The position numbers were made by a program, and so were the translations under genes. Below the pieces are notes generated by a model. The model saw nothing but the letters and a program-made list of their open reading frames with translations, was not told where the DNA came from and did not search any database. This document shows positions 46,454-57,270 of a stretch of DNA of 64,000 bases, piece after piece; within the stretch, counting starts at the first letter, position 1, and every line of letters starts with the position of its first letter. This DNA comes from Manduca sexta (taxonomy: Eukaryota > Arthropoda > Insecta > Lepidoptera > Sphingidae). Location of the stretch: assembly GCF_014839805.1 (NCBI RefSeq), contig NC_051139.1, positions 1,612,001-1,676,000 of the forward strand. The letters run 5' to 3'.

Positions 46454-46782
46454 TTAAGGTGGTAGCTCAAGGTCCATTTTCATACATTTTGTTTCGGCTT
46501 TAATCTGGGTAACTAAACAAGTATTGGCAAGTAAAGAATTTAAATTCACGTCTAGTTAGTGATTAGTTCTCGCAGTTGAAAGAAAATTGTAAAATTAATT
46601 AATAATCATGGATATTTCGGCTTTTAAAATTTAATATGACGAAATTTTAAAGGCAGAAATATCCATGATTATTAATTATTTTTACATTTTCTTTAACTAC
46701 TGAATTTAATTCTACTTGCCAATACACCCAGATTAAAGCCGAAACAAAATGTATGAAAATGGACCTTGAGCTACCACCTTAA
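46454..46782. mobile_element. Fold-back element copy 1, TTAA-flanked
   Basis: Element 46458-46778 (321 bp) is one imperfect hairpin. The left arm 'ggtggtagctcaaggtccat' is mirrored at the right end and complementarity runs most of the way to the centre, with one deletion in the right arm near 46700-46720. TTAA flanks both ends (46454-46457 and 46779-46782). TTAA is the piggyBac target, but TA with a longer inverted repeat (Tc1/mariner) fits equally because TTAA is self-complementary. No coding frame. Confidence 0.88.
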
Positions 46783-47414
46783 GAACTAATTAGATAACAG
46801 GTACCCATTGTAAAGCTAGTATACAATATTACAACTCAAGGACTTAAAATCTCACGACCCGTCGATTCCATCAACGTTCGCATTAAATTGCCAACAAAAA
46901 GATTGGCAAAGCTACGATCGTGCGCCCGACCCTTTAAGAAATTGAGAAACAAAGCAAAGATGCGAGACTCTCTGAGGAATTTCCTTGAGTTCGATTCGGA
47001 ATCATATGCGTAACGTACCCGTCTTATCGCTAAGTGTACACTCGGCCTTAAAGCTTTTGTTTTGCTCATACGTTATTTACATTTTAGAATGTTATGTGGA
47101 TTATTTTAAATGTTTATGTAGATTGTGGACTTCATTTGGTTTGTCTCTTTAGGTTTACTTTTTATTATGACCTGTTACCAGTTTTTAGGTGTCGTATTAT
47201 GGGTGGGGCTTTACCTTTGAGTGGGATCTCAAGTAGACAATTGATGTATTGAACTATTCAATAAACAAAGCTTAAGTTGTTATTTAAGAGGTTGTACTCA
47301 GCTAGTTCGGCGTGGTTTAACAAACAAAACACATTTGTCAAAATCCGTTATATGCTGTGATTTAAGGTGTCAATTGAGATGTCGATATCTATTAAAATTA
47401 AAAAAAAAATTCAG
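46783..47414. other. Intervening sequence
   Basis: The 77-codon minus frame 46836-47069 is arginine/serine-rich and unsupported. No repeat recognised. Confidence 0.4.
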
Positions 47415-47540
47415 TTTCGAAGGCTGCAAAGTCTTCTAAACACTGGGAGAAAATAAAAATATAAAAACCGCGATACAATCCGAAAAAATATTTAAATTTT
47501 AGTGTCAAACAATCGCATAAACATAAGAAATCATTATGTC
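47415..47540 (+). repeat. Family C copy
   Basis: 'cgaaggctgcaaagtcttct', 'gggagaaaataaaaatataa', 'aaccgcgatacaatccg' and 'cgcataaacataagaaatca' match the 6.4 kb copy over the full unit. Confidence 0.7.
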
Positions 47541-48004
47541 GATATCTATTTATTAAATAGCAACGACCTTAAGACCTTAAGACCTCACTTTATTTTACAG
47601 TGTCTCAGCTAATATCGCGCTTCATATAATGTGGCCCTAAGTCTTGTGTGCCAGAGTCTTTATGAATAAGTATCATATTTTGTATGTTTTAGCCGGTGAG
47701 CGAGATTGTGATAGCACTGTGTGTGATACTATAGCCATTGTTTTTACAGGGTTTTATATTTTATACATCGTTATTTTCTGTTCGCTTGTGTTTATTTTCG
47801 GTAGGAATCGGGTTATATCGAATATTAAACAAATATCATACCAAAGTATCTTAGTGAGAGATTGATCTCCTAAACCTATTTGGTATTGTATATAAAACAT
47901 TTTAAATAACATTGTCATAGCAAACATAATCGTGAAACACAAATAAATCCATTACGTCTCCGCTCATGTGTCACACATTTTTATTAATTACGCATTGTTA
48001 TAAT
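47541..48004. other. Intervening sequence with a tiny hAT subterminal match
   Basis: 'ggtaggaatcgggttatat' at about 47801-47819 equals the subterminal part of the hAT MITEs, but neither inverted repeat is present. It may be a relic or chance. Frames 47644-47865 (+) and 47754-47942 (-) overlap it. Confidence 0.3.
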
Positions 48005-48122
48005 ACGGCCGGATGGCTTCATAATGCCGGCGCCGTGCCGTGGCCGCGCTGCCGTGCCGTTGCTGCGATGTTTGCCGTGGACCAACAGCGTGCCGAGCGA
48101 GCCCGCTCGAGTGCTCGGCACA
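48005..48122. promoter_or_regulatory. CpG island-like block with GCCGTG repeats
   Basis: A sharply bounded C+G-rich block in AT-rich DNA with irregular GCCGTG/GCCGCG repetition ('cgccgtgccgtggccgcgct') and a 'gctcgagtgctcggcac' dyad at its end. It could be a regulatory or promoter CpG block. No TATA box or donor partner seen within 150 bases. Confidence 0.35.
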
Positions 48123-49097
48123 TAGAGGGAGCTTTTCTAATTAACGTTCATATTTCAACGTATTTATTAGTGTTGACGTACGCGTTGATTTATTATATTG
48201 TATGTTAATTACAGTGAGCGTGTTGGGTATGGGTTTCTTGTTTTCTTCCGTAGCTATGGACAAGCTTGTGGGGTCATAAGTAAGAAGAGAAGGGTCGGCG
48301 CGATGCGGACGTTGTCTGGAATTTATTGGGTATTAAAAAGGTTATGATATAATAATTTAAATGAAGCTACAGTAAATAAGTTCACACGTGAGGTTACAGA
48401 GAAATGCCTGCCTTAAAATGGCAACTTGGAAATTAGTTTTGTTAGTGTTTTAATACTACAGTAACATCCGTATTCATAAACAATACTATGAAGACGCACA
48501 GTCCGCCTGAACGTATAGTGTCGTCTACTTTATATTATTCTTTGGCCTAATTCAGCTCTGTTCATCTGACAGGCAATTGAATTAAAGTTATAAGGCTGTC
48601 AAGCCTTAAGCACTAAGAAACAGACTTATTATCATAGCATTGTTCCTTACATAATTACGTAACGTTAGTGAATACAGGACTACCTATATGTTATCGATAA
48701 ATTAATCATTCGTTTATGACATTATCCCATTGACTTTAACCTCACTTCGGTAAATAATGTTCATAAATAAATGTGATTCTCGACTCCGTAGACCATTTCA
48801 TTACCAAACATCACTTGTTTGTTAGTCTACGACTTTACTAATTAATAGGTACATTACAGGACAATACATTTTAATCTAGAATAAGAGAAACTTAGTCCTT
48901 GAACAGTCTGTGAGGCCCACAACATAGTACACTATGCCGCGTGGTCAAAGTTATATGGAAGTTAATTTGCAACACTCCCGCGTTGAAATGACGAGCACTG
49001 TTCCATTAGAAGCGAAACAAACATTCGGGTTCGCGGCTCACTACAGTCCATTTGATGTTAGGCTTCATGTATTATGACGAAGTCTATTATATTTATT
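48123..49097. other. AT-rich intervening sequence
   Basis: No gene or confident repeat. Confidence 0.4.
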
Positions 49098-49245
49098 ACC
49101 TTGGTCTAGTGGTAGTGTATATTTGAATTAGGATGTCCTGAGTTCGAATAGGTTGTCAATATTGGGTTTACTAATACGAATCACTCATGACTATTCTCCA
49201 GAGGGGTTGTTATTGCATGTTAGGTCGGCGTCCGTTCAGCATTAT
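49098..49245 (+). repeat. tRNA-derived SINE, third type
   Basis: An A-box-like TGGTCTAGTGGTAGTG (49102-49117) and a B-box-like GAGTTCGAATA (49140-49150) at about tRNA spacing, followed by 'ttgggtttact'. It differs from SINE-1 in head and body. It abuts the family A copy that starts at 49248. Confidence 0.55.
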
Positions 49246-49247
49246 TG

Positions 49248-49560
49248 GCCATTTTTTTGTTTGAATACCGAGACGAGCTTGCTGTTCGCCAGATGGTAAG
49301 CGATACGACCGCCCATAAACAGTAGAAACACCATCCAACACCTTGAATTACAGAGTATTGTTTGGTATCCCACTGCGCTGCGCCTACCTAAAACATAAGA
49401 TGTTAAATTTTAGTATGTCCAATAGCTACACTAGCTTCAATGTTCTTCAAACCGGAACACCACAGTAACTAAACACTGCGGCTTGGTGTCAGAAATAGAC
49501 ATGACGGTGGTACTTAACCAGGCGAACTCTCACATATGAGACACCTACCATCAGTACAAC
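49248..49560 (+). repeat. Family A copy (longest)
   Basis: About 313 bp from a T-rich head to 'acctaccatcagtac'. It keeps a middle block ('ctaaaacataagatgttaaa' then 'tatgtccaatagctacac') also seen in the 31 kb copy but lost at 39 kb. Confidence 0.8.
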
Positions 49561-52500
49561 CGCCTTCGCACGACTGTGCAGGTTATCACTACATTGTTAC
49601 ATAAAAAACTAACATATATTCCATTGCGTTTCGTATCACTTTTCTGATTGCCGAATTTCTAATAAATCTGGTGAACCACTAGGTCACTTACAATAAAAAA
49701 AAATATTGTTGAAGCAAAGCTTAAATAAACACATTGCACTGGCTTTCCATAAAATTCCAAAGAATTCCGTAAAACGTCCCCTCGAAACGGTGCGCCGTAA
49801 ACATAGATTGCGTAACAAATCATAACAATAACTCGCGGGCCGAAATCACGCGGCCGTGGGTGTCCTCACGAGCGGAAAGTAAACACTGAATGTTCGCGTG
49901 AAGGGGACACAAAAGCAATGTTTTTTCAGGACCAGTTCTGTTTTTGGGCGTCCTGCGTAGATTTTTAGTATCGTCCAGGTTATTTTTTGAAGGCAATTCA
50001 TTAAACAAGACTGAATTTGACTAATTTGTTAATAATTTATGAATGTCATCTTGTACGATTTCATTGAATAAATTGTTTAAAATCTAAATAGCTATAAGCT
50101 TAGTATAATTAAACTTGTTTACATTGCGTCTATTATTGTTCTTATGTGTCATTCTGTTTTTTAATCGAAATGTCTCGTGTAATTCCATCTTCGGTCTTGT
50201 TTTTTTTTGAGATGAACCTACCCTAGTGTAAATAAATATCGGGGTAGTGTACACTCCGCGCGTGCCCGAGTGCGAACACATTCGCGTTTATTGCTTCATT
50301 TAAAGGGTTTTAAAGCAGATAAGTGCTTTTAGCGACGCCCTATTAGGGCCTGTGTACACGGGGGACGCGCGATAGTAACGACACTCGATGGGATGCAGGG
50401 TTGTCGCTGTAAAGTTATTAGCGATATGAGTGTTTGCGTTATTAAACGCTATCTCCGTTTTAAACGCGTTGTTTTATTGGTTCGTAAATTGAATTATTTT
50501 TACGTTTGTGTTTCGCGTCGGCCGTGTTTAAGAGCCGTATTCTTGTATATACGAGGTTCGGATTAACATTTGTTGTAAGGTTATGTTGTCTTTTATATAC
50601 GTACTTATTTTAATGTTTTGGAGCACACGTGCATTGGGATATGCAATGTATGTTGTCTACTATGACATTTACATTCTACAATATTTATTGTCGCCAATTA
50701 TTCACAAAATTTGTATTATTACCAAAAAATACAAAACGATTAAAATATCATTATTGATAAAAATCGAGAATTACTACAATAATTAGCCACGAAACATTGC
50801 ATTAATTTATTAAAAATTTACTTTAATCAGCTAATTGTTCCCCAAGTTCGCCGTTAATCAAATCTGTGAATGTTTAATGTAATTTTCTAATGGGTGTAAG
50901 GCATTGCTTTCCTTCTGAGGAACGGCATAATGTTTGAGAATCCATTTGCATACATCATTGCGGTGTTGGAGATAATCCGGAATTTGTAGGATATAATACT
51001 ATCCTTTCATATGATATTCAGAGGGATTATTTGGAGTTTATTTTTTATAGTTACGTGACCGTACCTAATCAACTGGGGCTATCAGATTCTTTAAGAAGGG
51101 TCGCTAAGTGGGGATGGTTGAAGAGATTAATAAAACGACATGAATGCTGAGTATATATTAGATGTTTTATTATAGTCAAAAACTTAAATACAAGTTTATA
51201 CTCAAAACATTACAATATTATGTAGAGGGGCATCACAGTATAATCTAAATTATAATTATCTTTGTATATTATAGTCTTTATTTTTAAACCCGTGTATAGA
51301 TCTCTTGATAGAATTAATGTTGCTCTGTAAATGAAAATTAACTATATTTTGTGGCGTCATTTATTTAGGTCAAAAACTTTCTTAATTCTAAAAGCCAACG
51401 CTCATAAACGTAAGCCACAAATGAGTTTATGAAAAAAATATGCACCAGCACCGAAACGCATTAAAATAAAGCCCAGCTCTTGTCTTACCACACTGCAACA
51501 GTGATTCATGAAACGGAATGAAAAAAGCAACACTTTAAAAGTAAAGCATGTTGAACATTGCAGCTTTTCAGTTCAAACGTCCGACTAAAAGTTAATTTGT
51601 GTTAAAACTTTTGGCTCGCAGCCCTAGCGGCGACGAGGCGAGCGTTTGTTTTTGTCGGCAGTGTGCGCGATTCTTTATTTTTATGGCCTAACGAACGTGT
51701 TTTTGCGTTTTGTTTTTTGTATTGTGTGCGCGCAGTACGTACGTAAGCCAATCGTCCGTCGCTGTGTGGATTAAGCTTTTCAAAAAACGATTATCAAACG
51801 TTTTTAAAAGGGTTGTGATGCTGGAGGCGATTAGTCGGGCGGCGTGTTGGGAGATACTGACGGCCGAGCGACGTAAAGTGGACGGCACATTGACACATCA
51901 ATATGGTGCACACTGCACACGCAGTTTGATTAGTATCTGACTCTAGAAAGGAGATTCTTAATTTGAAAATATTTTTTACGCGTGTATCGAGACACTTCAA
52001 GAAATCGATTACGACTTTGAATTTTTTTTTTGTACATAGTTTTATTCGCGTACTGAAAAGTTTAAGATTTTTGATATCTGATAGGTAAACTATTTGTTAG
52101 TTGCTGGATATTAGCAAAAATTATATTGTTTCACAAATCACGATACAATGGGAGAATTTTGCATTTGACTCTCAATTTGAATATTTTGAAACGCGCAGCT
52201 GTACTCTATAATAGGTTAACTTAGTTTCGAACAATGCAAAATAAATCACCCTATAATTGTAATATCGATAGACTGTTGTACTTATTAATCAAATTTGTAT
52301 ATTTGTGCGCTCTGTAATATTACGCTTTTATAATCGAAAGAATTAACAGAAAAACAACTAGTATAATTGTTCTTTAAGCTTAATAATAATGTTTTATTAC
52401 CCAAATTATAATTAAATACATAAATGGGTTTAACAGTGATGCCTACACGAGGCTCTGTCTGTCAAGGACATTTTTAATTCTCAACTTAATTCCATTCTAC

Positions 52501-52687
52501 ATATAGTTTTGTTTCATATACTGTATTAGCTTTTGTCGTGACCTCGTATGCGTTAAAGCCAAAAAAAGTCTGTAACACTCAGTGACAATGTAACTTGCTA
52601 TCAGTGAAAGAATTTTCTAATATCGGATCAGTAGTTTCAGAGATTACCACCTTCATTCAAACAACGTTTACTCCATATTGGTATAGG
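49561..52687. other. AT-rich intervening sequence
   Basis: 3.1 kb with no gene. CpG-richer spots at 49838-49860, 50345-50395 ('gtgtacacgggggacgcgcg') and 51620-51670. Frames up to 76 codons (51710-51940 and its antisense) carry no domain. Confidence 0.4.
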
Positions 52688-52808
52688 TTACTGAATCTTG
52701 ATCTCTCCGGTCATGTCGGATTGCTGTCTCACCGGACTGCGTGCACCAGTGTATGACGCATACACTTGTGCACTGTAATCTCCTGCGTACCTGGTCGATA
52801 TCCGAATT
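52688..52808 (-). repeat. Family E copy
   Basis: The reverse complement of the 5.9-6.1 kb repeat: 'gatctctccggtcatgtcgg', 'attgctgtctcaccggact', then 'acttgtgcactgtaatctcc'. The family A-like dispersed set is not involved. Confidence 0.65.
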
Positions 52809-53399
52809 TCGACTAATAAGGAAATCAGTACTTATACGCTAACATCGTTCCAACTAGTGCGAGACCGCCTTAGTTCATTAATTCTTAAGTATCTAAAGGA
52901 CTTTTACAAATTCTCATTATGCAGTACCCCGAAGAAGGTGTGAACTGGAAAGTCGTGAATTTTTTAAACGTTTTAATGGAACTTGGAATATATTTCCACG
53001 TTTATTTCACGTTGGAAACATTTTAAAACAAACGATTTTAACGCGTAGGAAGTTCGCCTAAACAGGAATTTAGAATTTGTGATAATTGAGATAGGAGATG
53101 AATATTTTACTAGATCTATCTCAATTTGTGGTATCCTTAGATGGGATTGAAAACGTATTTATGGCTTGTTTTTAATATTGATACAATGTACAGCTCAAAC
53201 CAGTGGGCTTACAAACATGAAATTTTACACACCAGTTCCCTACACACCGCAGGTCAGCACTAAAAGCATTGTTAATAATTCATCTCCCAACGGATGAAAT
53301 CCCTTCAGGCGCATGAGTATATTTCATAACTATAAAATTGCATTTCAAACATCAAATAGATTTAACGACAGATTGATAATATTTTTTAATTTCTGAAAG
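52809..53399. other. AT-rich intervening sequence
   Basis: No feature recognised. Confidence 0.4.
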
Positions 53400-53745
53400 C
53401 TGAGACTACGCCAAGTTTGATCAGCAGATGGTGAGCGCTGGGTCATAGATGCAAATACTACCCAACCTTGAATTACAAAATACTGCATTGCGCGTACTGG
53501 GGCATCCGATATCTATCTATAAATATTATAAAACAAAGTCACCTTTTCTGACTATCTGCATATTGTCGATTTTCTCAAAATTTCCTGAACGTTTTTTTAT
53601 GAAAGTTGGTATGGAGATAGTTTAAATTCCGCCACGCGGTCCAAGCCGCAAGTAAAGGTTCCTTACTTATAATAATACGCATATTGTCTACATTATTCCT
53701 CCAGGACACCAGTGCTTGCTTCTTGTTGCTTAGCAGCAGAAATAA
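53400..53745 (+). repeat. Family A copy interrupted by family F
   Basis: Degenerate family A head and middle at 53400-53510 ('ccttgaattacaaaatactg') and a later family A part at about 53706-53740 ('ttgttgcttagcagcagaaa') are separated by a family F segment (53515-53690). The simplest reading is insertion of F into A, so F is the younger of the two here. Confidence 0.5.
53515..53690 (+). repeat. Family F copy nested in family A
   Basis: 'ataaaacaaagtcacctttt', 'tcctgaacgtttttttatga' and 'ttggtatggagata' match the 31.5 kb copy. The 3' side 'ccacgcggtccaagccgcaa' is a typical end of this repeat type. Confidence 0.55.
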
Positions 53746-54159
53746 TATTTTTTTCAGATTATAATTTATTTTTCGTTATAAAAAATACTCTGCTGACTAC
53801 AATTGAATGATACGATTGCTGAAAAAAAAAATTGTTACAATCTTTTTGTACGTAACTGCGAATGTTTTAAAAAATATATACAAATATTTGTTAAAGAATG
53901 AAATGGAACGGAAGTTTTACAAATTCGACTAGGATCGGTCGAGTGCGATTCGTAAAAATACACGTGTGTTAAAATTATTGTAAAATTCAACATTTGTGTA
54001 CGGTGTAAGCTCTTTGACCGATCGGTGCCCGTCCGTCAAATGTTTGTGAACGATTTGTACGTTGAACGATGTTGCCAAGTAAAGTGACCGAATACCGAAA
54101 TTAACAGACAAATACTGAGACTGGAAAAAAAAACTCGGAATCTTCTTGAGCACAATAGA
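53746..54159. other. AT-rich intervening sequence
   Basis: The 74-codon minus frame 53929-54153 is unsupported. No repeat recognised. Confidence 0.4.
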
Positions 54160-54240
54160 TATATCATTTATTCATGATTTCTTATGTTTACGCGAATGAT
54201 AGACTTTGAAATAAATCAAATTTTTGGATTTTGTAAAATC
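54160..54240 (-). repeat. Family C 3' part
   Basis: On the minus strand, 'cggattttacaaaatccaaa' and 'ttcgcgtaaacataagaaat' plus 'catgaataaa' correspond to the 3' half of family C. Confidence 0.45.
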
Positions 54241-54331
54241 CGGAAAATTGTACTTGGGATTATTGCTTCGCTTCCTAGTTGCTTAAAAATTATATTCAGC
54301 ACGCTCTTTTGTACAATCGCATCGATATTAC

Positions 54332-54475
54332 TTCATCATCAGCCAAATAAAGTCCACTGCTGAACATAGGCTTCCCCCAAAGATTTCCAGGCAGACCTGT
54401 CGAAAGCGGCCTGTATCCAACATGTTCCTGCGACCTTTATCAAGGTTTACAGCTTTATCAAGTCGTCTGTCAATA
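54332..54475 (+). repeat. Lepidopteran interspersed repeat (LINE 3'-type)
   Basis: 'catcatcagccaaataaagt', 'ccactgctgaacataggctt' and 'cccccaaagatttccaggca' make up a sequence I recognise as very common in moths and butterflies and usually attached to non-LTR retrotransposon ends. Single copy in this window. Confidence 0.6.
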
Positions 54476-54535
54476 TTGCTTATTAAGGTCTAATAGCGGT
54501 ATTTTTAGAACATTTTTCTGGCAGGATAGGGGAAC

Positions 54536-54730
54536 ACCACACACACACAATTTCACGCATTTATCCCCGAAGGGGTATGCAGAGGAGCAACCAAGGCACC
54601 CACTCTTCGCTCAGTATGTTCCGTCCCATGATGTGATAAGGGCGAGCCTATCGCCATATCGGGCACAAATTCCAGACTCCGGGCTGTGATACTGAGCAGA
54701 AAACCCAAATATCACTTTGCCCGACCCAGG
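54536..54730 (-). repeat. SINE-1 copy 6
   Basis: Minus-strand tail 'ttatccccgaaggggtatgc' through 'tgatgtgataagggcgagcc' and 'gcacaaattccagactccgg' to 'actttgcccgaccc'. The tRNA-like head is lost. A short CA run sits at the tail side. The + frame 54686-54958 begins inside it. Confidence 0.82.
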
Positions 54731-54998
54731 AAAATTCACGTCGAGCATTTTAACATTACAACTGGTAACATTCACGTTGACCGTATCTGTTTGTATTACG
54801 CGCGTGTCAAACTACGAGCACACGGGATTCAATGGATATCGCACCACGCAATGTTATCTATCGGCGACGTGTTTCGGTTTGTACAAATATGTGTAAAATA
54901 TACGTTATTTATACGTGTTTTGTTGCCTGTGGAACGGACTGCCGATATTAAGGCATAAGGTTCCATTTTTAAAATTTTCAACGGCTATATTGATTTAT

Positions 54999-55322
54999 TT
55001 AAGGTTATAGCTTAAGGTCCATTTTTCATACATTTTGTTTCACCTTTAATCTGGGTAACTAAACAAGTATTGACAAGTAAAGAATTTAAATTCACGTCTA
55101 GTTAGTGATTAGTTCTCGCAGTTGAAAGAAAAACGTAAAAATAATTAATATGCATGGATATTTCGGCCTTTAAAATTTCGTCGTATTAAATTTTTTTCAA
55201 CTGCGAGAACTAATCACTAACTAGACGTGAATTTAAATTCTTTACTTGTCAATACTTGTTTAGTTACCCAGATTAAAGGTGAAACAAAATGTATGAAAAT
55301 GGACCTTAAGCTATAACCTTAA
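54999..55322. mobile_element. Fold-back element copy 2, TTAA-flanked
   Basis: Element 55003-55318 (316 bp) flanked by TTAA at 54999-55002 and 55319-55322. Both arms are intact, unlike copy 1: for example 'gtctagttagtgattagttc' in the left arm is matched by its complement in the right arm. The two arms cover nearly the whole element, leaving a central segment of a few tens of bases. Confidence 0.9.
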
Positions 55323-56204
55323 AGATATCCAACGAAGGATAAACGACATGTAATAACAATGGTGTAGCATTTGCACTATTAACAATGTGATGTGCTTCTT
55401 CAATTATAGGAGAACAAAGACACTTTCAATATTTGTACAGTGGCTTAAAGCGGTTAATTAACGCTTGCTGTTACTAAGAAAGTATCCTGGAGAAACTTGC
55501 ATATCCGACAGTTATAAGAGATTTCGAAATTGTGTGAGTCGGTGGATTCGACTTGATTACTGTTAATCGTAGGGGAACCATTATGTAATACAAAATTATG
55601 TTATTGTTTAAATTTAAAAGCGGTCTGAAAAGTCTATAGTTATAAATAATATAATAATAGAACTATTCACATAACGATTTTAAAATCAAGGCATACATAG
55701 ATTCATGTAATTCGTCGCCAAAGATCCGGGCCGCGACTCCAGCCTGGGCCAACATCGATCGCCATTACAGCCAGTCTAGACTGGAGACTGGAGACGTTTG
55801 CCTACTTAAACCATTAACAATCGGAAAAGAAATCGATGCGGTGTGCGGACTTGTGTCCGAGTTGTTACCTTGTTTTAGGGGTCCTTACACAAAGAATAGT
55901 ATTGGACCATTTTATTTCATAGTAGAACAGCGAGAAATGATATTGAAGCTCTTTATTTCATTGTAGAGCAGCAGAATAGCAAGTGGGTCGTCTGATAAGT
56001 GACTACGGTTGTCTGAAACATCTATACAACCTACTATATTAATGAACGTACGCCGTTTGCCTGTCTGTGCGATATTTAAATTGTTTTTTTGTTTAAACAG
56101 TTACATATAGACTTTTACGGAGATTTTAATGATAGGTCTCATTTTTTAAATTTATTTACGTGCTATAGATACTGCAGATTTATGAAGAATTGATTTTTAT
56201 TCTT
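55323..56204. other. AT-rich intervening sequence
   Basis: No feature recognised apart from a direct repeat-like 'tggagactggagac' near 55781. Confidence 0.4.
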
Positions 56205-56448
56205 TCACACATACACATCTACATCTTCATTCCCGTAGGTATAGACAGAGGCGCAACTGCTGCACCCACCTTTTCGTCGTATGTATTTTACCCCATAGTG
56301 TGAAAACGACACTATCGTCTAACATGCTTAAATTTCAGACTCCAGGGCTCATAGTGAGTAGAAAAACCCAATACCACTGCCCGACCTGAGGATCGAACCG
56401 GAGACCTCACTGCAGCGGTACCGTAATACAACTACGCCACCAAGACAG
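56205..56448 (-). repeat. SINE-1 copy 7 (full length, diverged)
   Basis: All parts are present on the minus strand: tail, body ('tttcagactccagggctcat') and head ending 'caactacgccaccaagacag'. The B box region 'ggatcgaaccggagacc' is recognisable. No clear target duplication. Confidence 0.82.
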
Positions 56449-57051
56449 TTCTCTATATAAAAATAAATGTGTTGGGGTACGCAATTCTAGATACGCTACT
56501 CCGACTAGCGCATGCCCAGCCGGTTTTACAATGTACGTGTTTTCCACCCCACGTAGGGTATTAAGATGTTTGTCCCCATTAATGTGTTTGGGGGTTTAGT
56601 GGATTTATTGTTTGTGATTTTAGGATAGTAGTAAAAACATATGTTTATTTTTTGAATATTTGCTGTACATACATATAAAATGGAATAGTATAGTTTTGTA
56701 ATGTAAAATATTATTATACTTAGATGTTACGTCTATATATTAGAGTGATGGTTAGACCAGTATCGACTACATCATTATTTTTAGTACCCGATAATATCGA
56801 CTATGTTTCCCAATAGTCGAGATTATCACATACTAAAAAAGATTCCTTACTGTTACCAGTTCCTTTTTATTGCCTTAAAAGACCACCAACGGACCACCTC
56901 CATCACCTCATTGCCTCTTGTATTGTGTTTTCACGGGCGAAGACTCTTTAGTCTTCGTTAGTTGAAGACGTTCAACCGAGTTATGCAATGCGCACCTTAC
57001 TTACCATACAGAAGAAATTGACATATAAACAAAATTAGGATGGCTCTATTG
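56449..57051. other. AT-rich intervening sequence
   Basis: A 'gcgaagactctttagtcttcgt' type dyad lies at about 56938-56959. No gene. Confidence 0.4.
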
Positions 57052-57270
57052 CCAATCTAGCATATCCCAGTACAGTCTAAAATATCTCAGTAGAAATTCT
57101 GTACAGTAAGCCGGCTGTCACAATTACACGAGACGGGGGACGAGTGCGTTTAGTATAGGATAGTTCTACATATTTCCAATCTAGCATATCCCAGTACAGT
57201 CTAAAATGTCTCAGTAGAACTCATTCTGTACAGTAAGCCGGCTGTCACAATTACATGAGGCAGGGGATGT
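57052..57270 (+). repeat. Imperfect tandem duplication, 124-bp offset
   Basis: Unit 1 starts at 57052 and unit 2 at 57176, each opening 'ccaatctagcatatcccagt'. They share 'acagtctaaaat.tctcagt', 'ctgtacagtaagccggctgt' and 'cacaattaca.gag.c.ggg', with one 3-base indel and few substitutions over about 90 bases. A spacer of about 35 bases is not repeated. The copies are recent or constrained. A weak third echo may lie at 57850-57875. Confidence 0.85.

Noticed and set aside
46836..47069. 77-codon arginine/serine-rich minus frame as a gene
   Set aside because: No homology recognised, no splice context; composition typical of chance translation of a C+G-richer patch.
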